This document shows, in pieces, positions 6,296 to 7,587 of a DNA stretch of 7,587 bases. Under the pieces are notes generated by a model, which was not told the origin of the DNA, did no database searches, and was given only the letters and a program-made list of their open reading frames with translations. Where the stretch lies: positions 1 through 7,587 of the forward strand of contig JAGVLR010000162.1 of assembly GCA_020054175.1 (NCBI GenBank). The letters run 5' to 3'. Made by a program: the position numbers and the translations under genes. The stretch comes from Candidatus Dadabacteria bacterium. GTDB taxonomy: Bacteria > Desulfobacterota_D > UBA1144 > Nemesobacterales > UBA2774. Numbering within the stretch: the stretch's first letter is position 1; each line of letters starts with the position of its first letter.

Positions 6296-7309
6296 ATGAT
6301 AGGCGTTGAAACCCTCGATGAATTCGTTATAAGAAAACAGACTGAATACCCCTACGCGCGGGGCGACCTCTCGAGGCTGCTGCGCGACCTCGGCCTTGCG
6401 GCTAAGGTAGTCAACAGGGAGGTCAACAAGGCCGGCCTCGTCGACATACTCGGAAGCGCCGGGACGACAAACGTCCAGGGCGAGGAGGTCAAGAAGCTCG
6501 ACGTTTACGCGAACACCAGGTTCATCGCCGCGCTCGAGCTCGGCGGCCAGTGCAGGGGCGTCGCCTCCGAAGAGAACAAGGACTTCATCACCTTCCACGA
6601 CGAGGTGTCTAAGAACGCGAAGTATATCGTCGCGCTCGACCCGCTCGACGGCTCTTCGAATATCGACGTCAACATATCCGTCGGCACCATCTTCTCCATA
6701 TACAGGAGAGTCTCGCCGGACCACAGCCCGCTCACGCTGGAAGACTTCCTCCAGAAAGGGAGCCAGCAGGCCGCCGCGGGTTACATTATCTACGGCTCCT
6801 CGACGATGCTCGTCTACACGACGGGTTATGGAGTCAACGGCTTCACGCTCGATCCGTCCATAGGAGAGTTCTGCCTCTCTCATCCCAACATGAGCATCCC
6901 GAAAACGGGAAAGATATACTCCGTGAACCAGGGGAACTTCCTCAGCTTCTCCGAGGGCCTGAAACAGTATCTCAGGTACTGCAGGGAAATAGACAAGCCG
7001 ACGAACCGTCCTTATTCGTCGCGCTACATCGGCTCGATGGTTGCCGACATACACCGTAACCTCATCACGGGCGGAATATTCATCTATCCCGGAACGGCTG
7101 ACGCGCCGAAGGGAAAGCTCAGAGTGCTCTACGAATGCAATCCGATGGCGTTCGTCGTGGAGCAGGCGGGCGGCAGGGCGACGGACGGCGCGCGTAGAAT
7201 TCTCGACATCGAACCCGGCGAGCTTCACGAGAGGACGCCCATATTCATAGGCTCGGAAGACATGGTTTTAAAGGCCGAGGAATTCCTTCGGAAATTCGGA
7301 GGCTGCTGA
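6296..7309 (+). CDS. fbp: Fructose-1,6-bisphosphatase, class I
   Basis: Cytoplasmic Mg-dependent phosphatase hydrolysing fructose 1,6-bisphosphate to fructose 6-phosphate, the committed step of gluconeogenesis and, in autotrophs, part of the Calvin cycle. 337 aa, the normal class I length. Visible motifs: GVASEENKDF (88-97) with metal-binding Glu; the signature DPLDGSSNIDVNISVGTIFS (115-134), whose Asp residues bind metal; SRYIGSMVADIHR (242-254) of the substrate site; and YPGTADAPKGKLRVLYECNP (264-283), with Glu280 at the conserved metal ligand position. The N-terminal QTEYPYARGDLSRLL (15-29) is typical of the family's allosteric region. The ATG directly follows a consensus -10. The upstream terminator and absence of a close downstream partner suggest a single-gene transcript. 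No cbb (Calvin-cycle) genes are nearby, so gluconeogenesis is the simpler reading. Confidence 0.97.
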   Translation: MIGVETLDEFVIRKQTEYPYARGDLSRLLRDLGLAAKVVNREVNKAGLVDILGSAGTTNVQGEEVKKLDVYANTRFIAALELGGQCRGVASEENKDFITFHDEVSKNAKYIVALDPLDGSSNIDVNISVGTIFSIYRRVSPDHSPLTLEDFLQKGSQQAAAGYIIYGSSTMLVYTTGYGVNGFTLDPSIGEFCLSHPNMSIPKTGKIYSVNQGNFLSFSEGLKQYLRYCREIDKPTNRPYSSRYIGSMVADIHRNLITGGIFIYPGTADAPKGKLRVLYECNPMAFVVEQAGGRATDGARRILDIEPGELHERTPIFIGSEDMVLKAEEFLRKFGGC

Positions 7310-7402
7310 CGCGTTATAAAGCGCGCGGACACAGCAAACACAGGGTGATTCTTGCGTTTTCACAGCGCGTTACGGTGTGCAAAATTCACGCAAAAAACAA
7401 CA

Positions 7403-7441
7403 TATATTAGCGCTATGTTCAGGCCCCTGAAACTCTCTTGA
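7403..7441 (+). other. Possible leaderless 8-codon ORF with its own -10
   Basis: TATATT (7403-7408) lies 6 nt before an ATG (7415) that opens the mini-ORF MFRPLKLS ending at TGA 7439-7441. The stretch TATATTAGCGCTATG matches the fbp start region TATAATTGCGCTATG at 13 of 15 bases. No good -35 is seen. It could be a true leader peptide start, or chance. The TGA overlaps the -35 of the next predicted promoter. Confidence 0.2.
7418..7431. promoter_or_regulatory. Operator-like palindrome upstream of the acidic ORF
   Basis: TTCAGG-CC-CCTGAA, a perfect 6-bp inverted repeat with a 2-bp centre, ends 6 bp before the predicted -35 at 7438. Its position suits a repressor or activator site, but no regulator can be named. 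The rest of the 189-nt gap holds a weak stem CGCG/CGCG (7310-7325) just after fbp without a T-run, and TTGCGT (7352-7357) / ACGCAA (7388-7393) as a distant inverted repeat. Confidence 0.35.
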
Positions 7442-7465
7442 CTTTTCTATGTCAGGATGTATCGT
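7438..7465 (+). promoter_or_regulatory. Predicted promoter of the acidic ORF
   Basis: TTGACT (7438-7443, 5/6 match) and TATCGT (7460-7465, 4/6 match) are separated by 16 bp. Transcription would start near 7472, leaving a leader of about 27 nt that contains the Shine-Dalgarno sequence. This is a conventional leadered arrangement, unlike the four preceding genes. Confidence 0.45.
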
Positions 7466-7485
7466 TTCAAGTAAATCATTACTCC

Positions 7486-7491
7486 AGGGAG
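7486..7491 (+). promoter_or_regulatory. Shine-Dalgarno sequence of the acidic ORF
   Basis: AGGGAG, a near-consensus purine-rich site 7 nt before the ATG at 7499. It is one of only two clear ribosome binding sites in the window and is the main reason to believe the truncated ORF that follows is translated. Confidence 0.65.
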
Positions 7492-7498
7492 ATTTCAT

Positions 7499-7587
7499 AT
7501 GTACATCGAACTTGAAATACTGGCAAAAGACGATGACTGGGATGACGACGACGAGGAAGAGTGGGACGACGAAGAAAACGACGACGA
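7499..7587 (+). CDS. Extremely acidic small protein, 3' partial, function unknown
   Basis: 29 codons are visible before the window ends. The start MYIELEILAK is followed by a run of Asp and Glu broken only by two Trp (14 and 22) and one Asn (27): 16 of the 19 residues from 11 to 29 are acidic. There is no signal peptide or membrane segment in the visible part. I do not recognise a family. Asp/Glu-rich proteins can bind metals, shield nucleic-acid-binding proteins or simply be disordered tails, but nothing visible picks one of these. Support comes from the Shine-Dalgarno sequence, ATG start and upstream promoter. The repetitive GAC/GAA sequence could in principle be low-complexity DNA, and the full length is not visible. 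Confidence 0.6.
   Translation, partial: MYIELEILAKDDDWDDDDEEEWDDEENDD

Noticed and set aside
6263..7228. Antisense open frame of 321 codons opposite fbp
   Set aside because: Very Arg/Val/Glu-rich translation with no domain, mirrors the fbp codons, and has no ribosome binding site or promoter. Shadow of fbp.
7304..7336. Possible fbp terminator: TGCTG and CAGCA arms around CGCG/CGCG
   Set aside because: The stem is short and interrupted, and no T-run follows; not strong enough to call a terminator.

Overview
The window reads as ordinary chromosomal DNA from a GC-rich bacterium (roughly 55-60% GC by eye) that nevertheless uses ATA (Ile) and AGG (Arg) freely. I saw no tRNA, rRNA, CRISPR array, transposase or phage gene. 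A two-subunit adenosylcobalamin methylmalonyl-CoA mutase, a long-chain polyprenyl diphosphate synthase and a class I fructose-1,6-bisphosphatase suggest a free-living heterotroph or mixotroph. A Desulfobacterota-, Nitrospirota- or Dadabacteria-like lineage is only a guess; the sequence does not settle it.

Layout. Positions 1-3854 hold mutA (5' end cut by the window) and mutB, overlapping by 4 nt and translationally coupled. They make the heterodimer that interconverts succinyl-CoA and (R)-methylmalonyl-CoA. A short gap (3855-3947) carries a palindrome resembling the chromosome-partition site parS, an exact 11-bp tandem AT-rich repeat and a promoter. It is followed by rimI (ribosomal protein S18 acetyltransferase). 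On the opposite strand, tail to tail with rimI and sharing a CTAG, is a polyprenyl diphosphate synthase gene (ispB-like, quinone side chain). A divergent promoter region (5396-5521) separates it from a cvpA-family membrane protein gene. The 3' end of cvpA is a 12-bp coding repeat that runs into an excellent intrinsic terminator. Next come fbp, a 189-nt intergenic region with several small signals, and the first 29 codons of an extremely acidic small protein cut by the right edge.

The genes do not form one pathway. mutAB (propionate or methylmalonyl metabolism) and fbp (gluconeogenesis) are both central carbon genes; ispB serves respiratory quinones; rimI and cvpA are housekeeping genes. The most interesting pattern is regulatory. 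The four genes that begin new transcripts in the middle of the window (rimI, ispB, cvpA, fbp) all lack a Shine-Dalgarno sequence. Each has a -10-like hexamer 6-10 nt before its ATG, so the transcripts are predicted to be leaderless or nearly so. mutB (TTG start, coupled) and the acidic ORF do have good Shine-Dalgarno sequences. I did not find a clearly new multi-gene system here.
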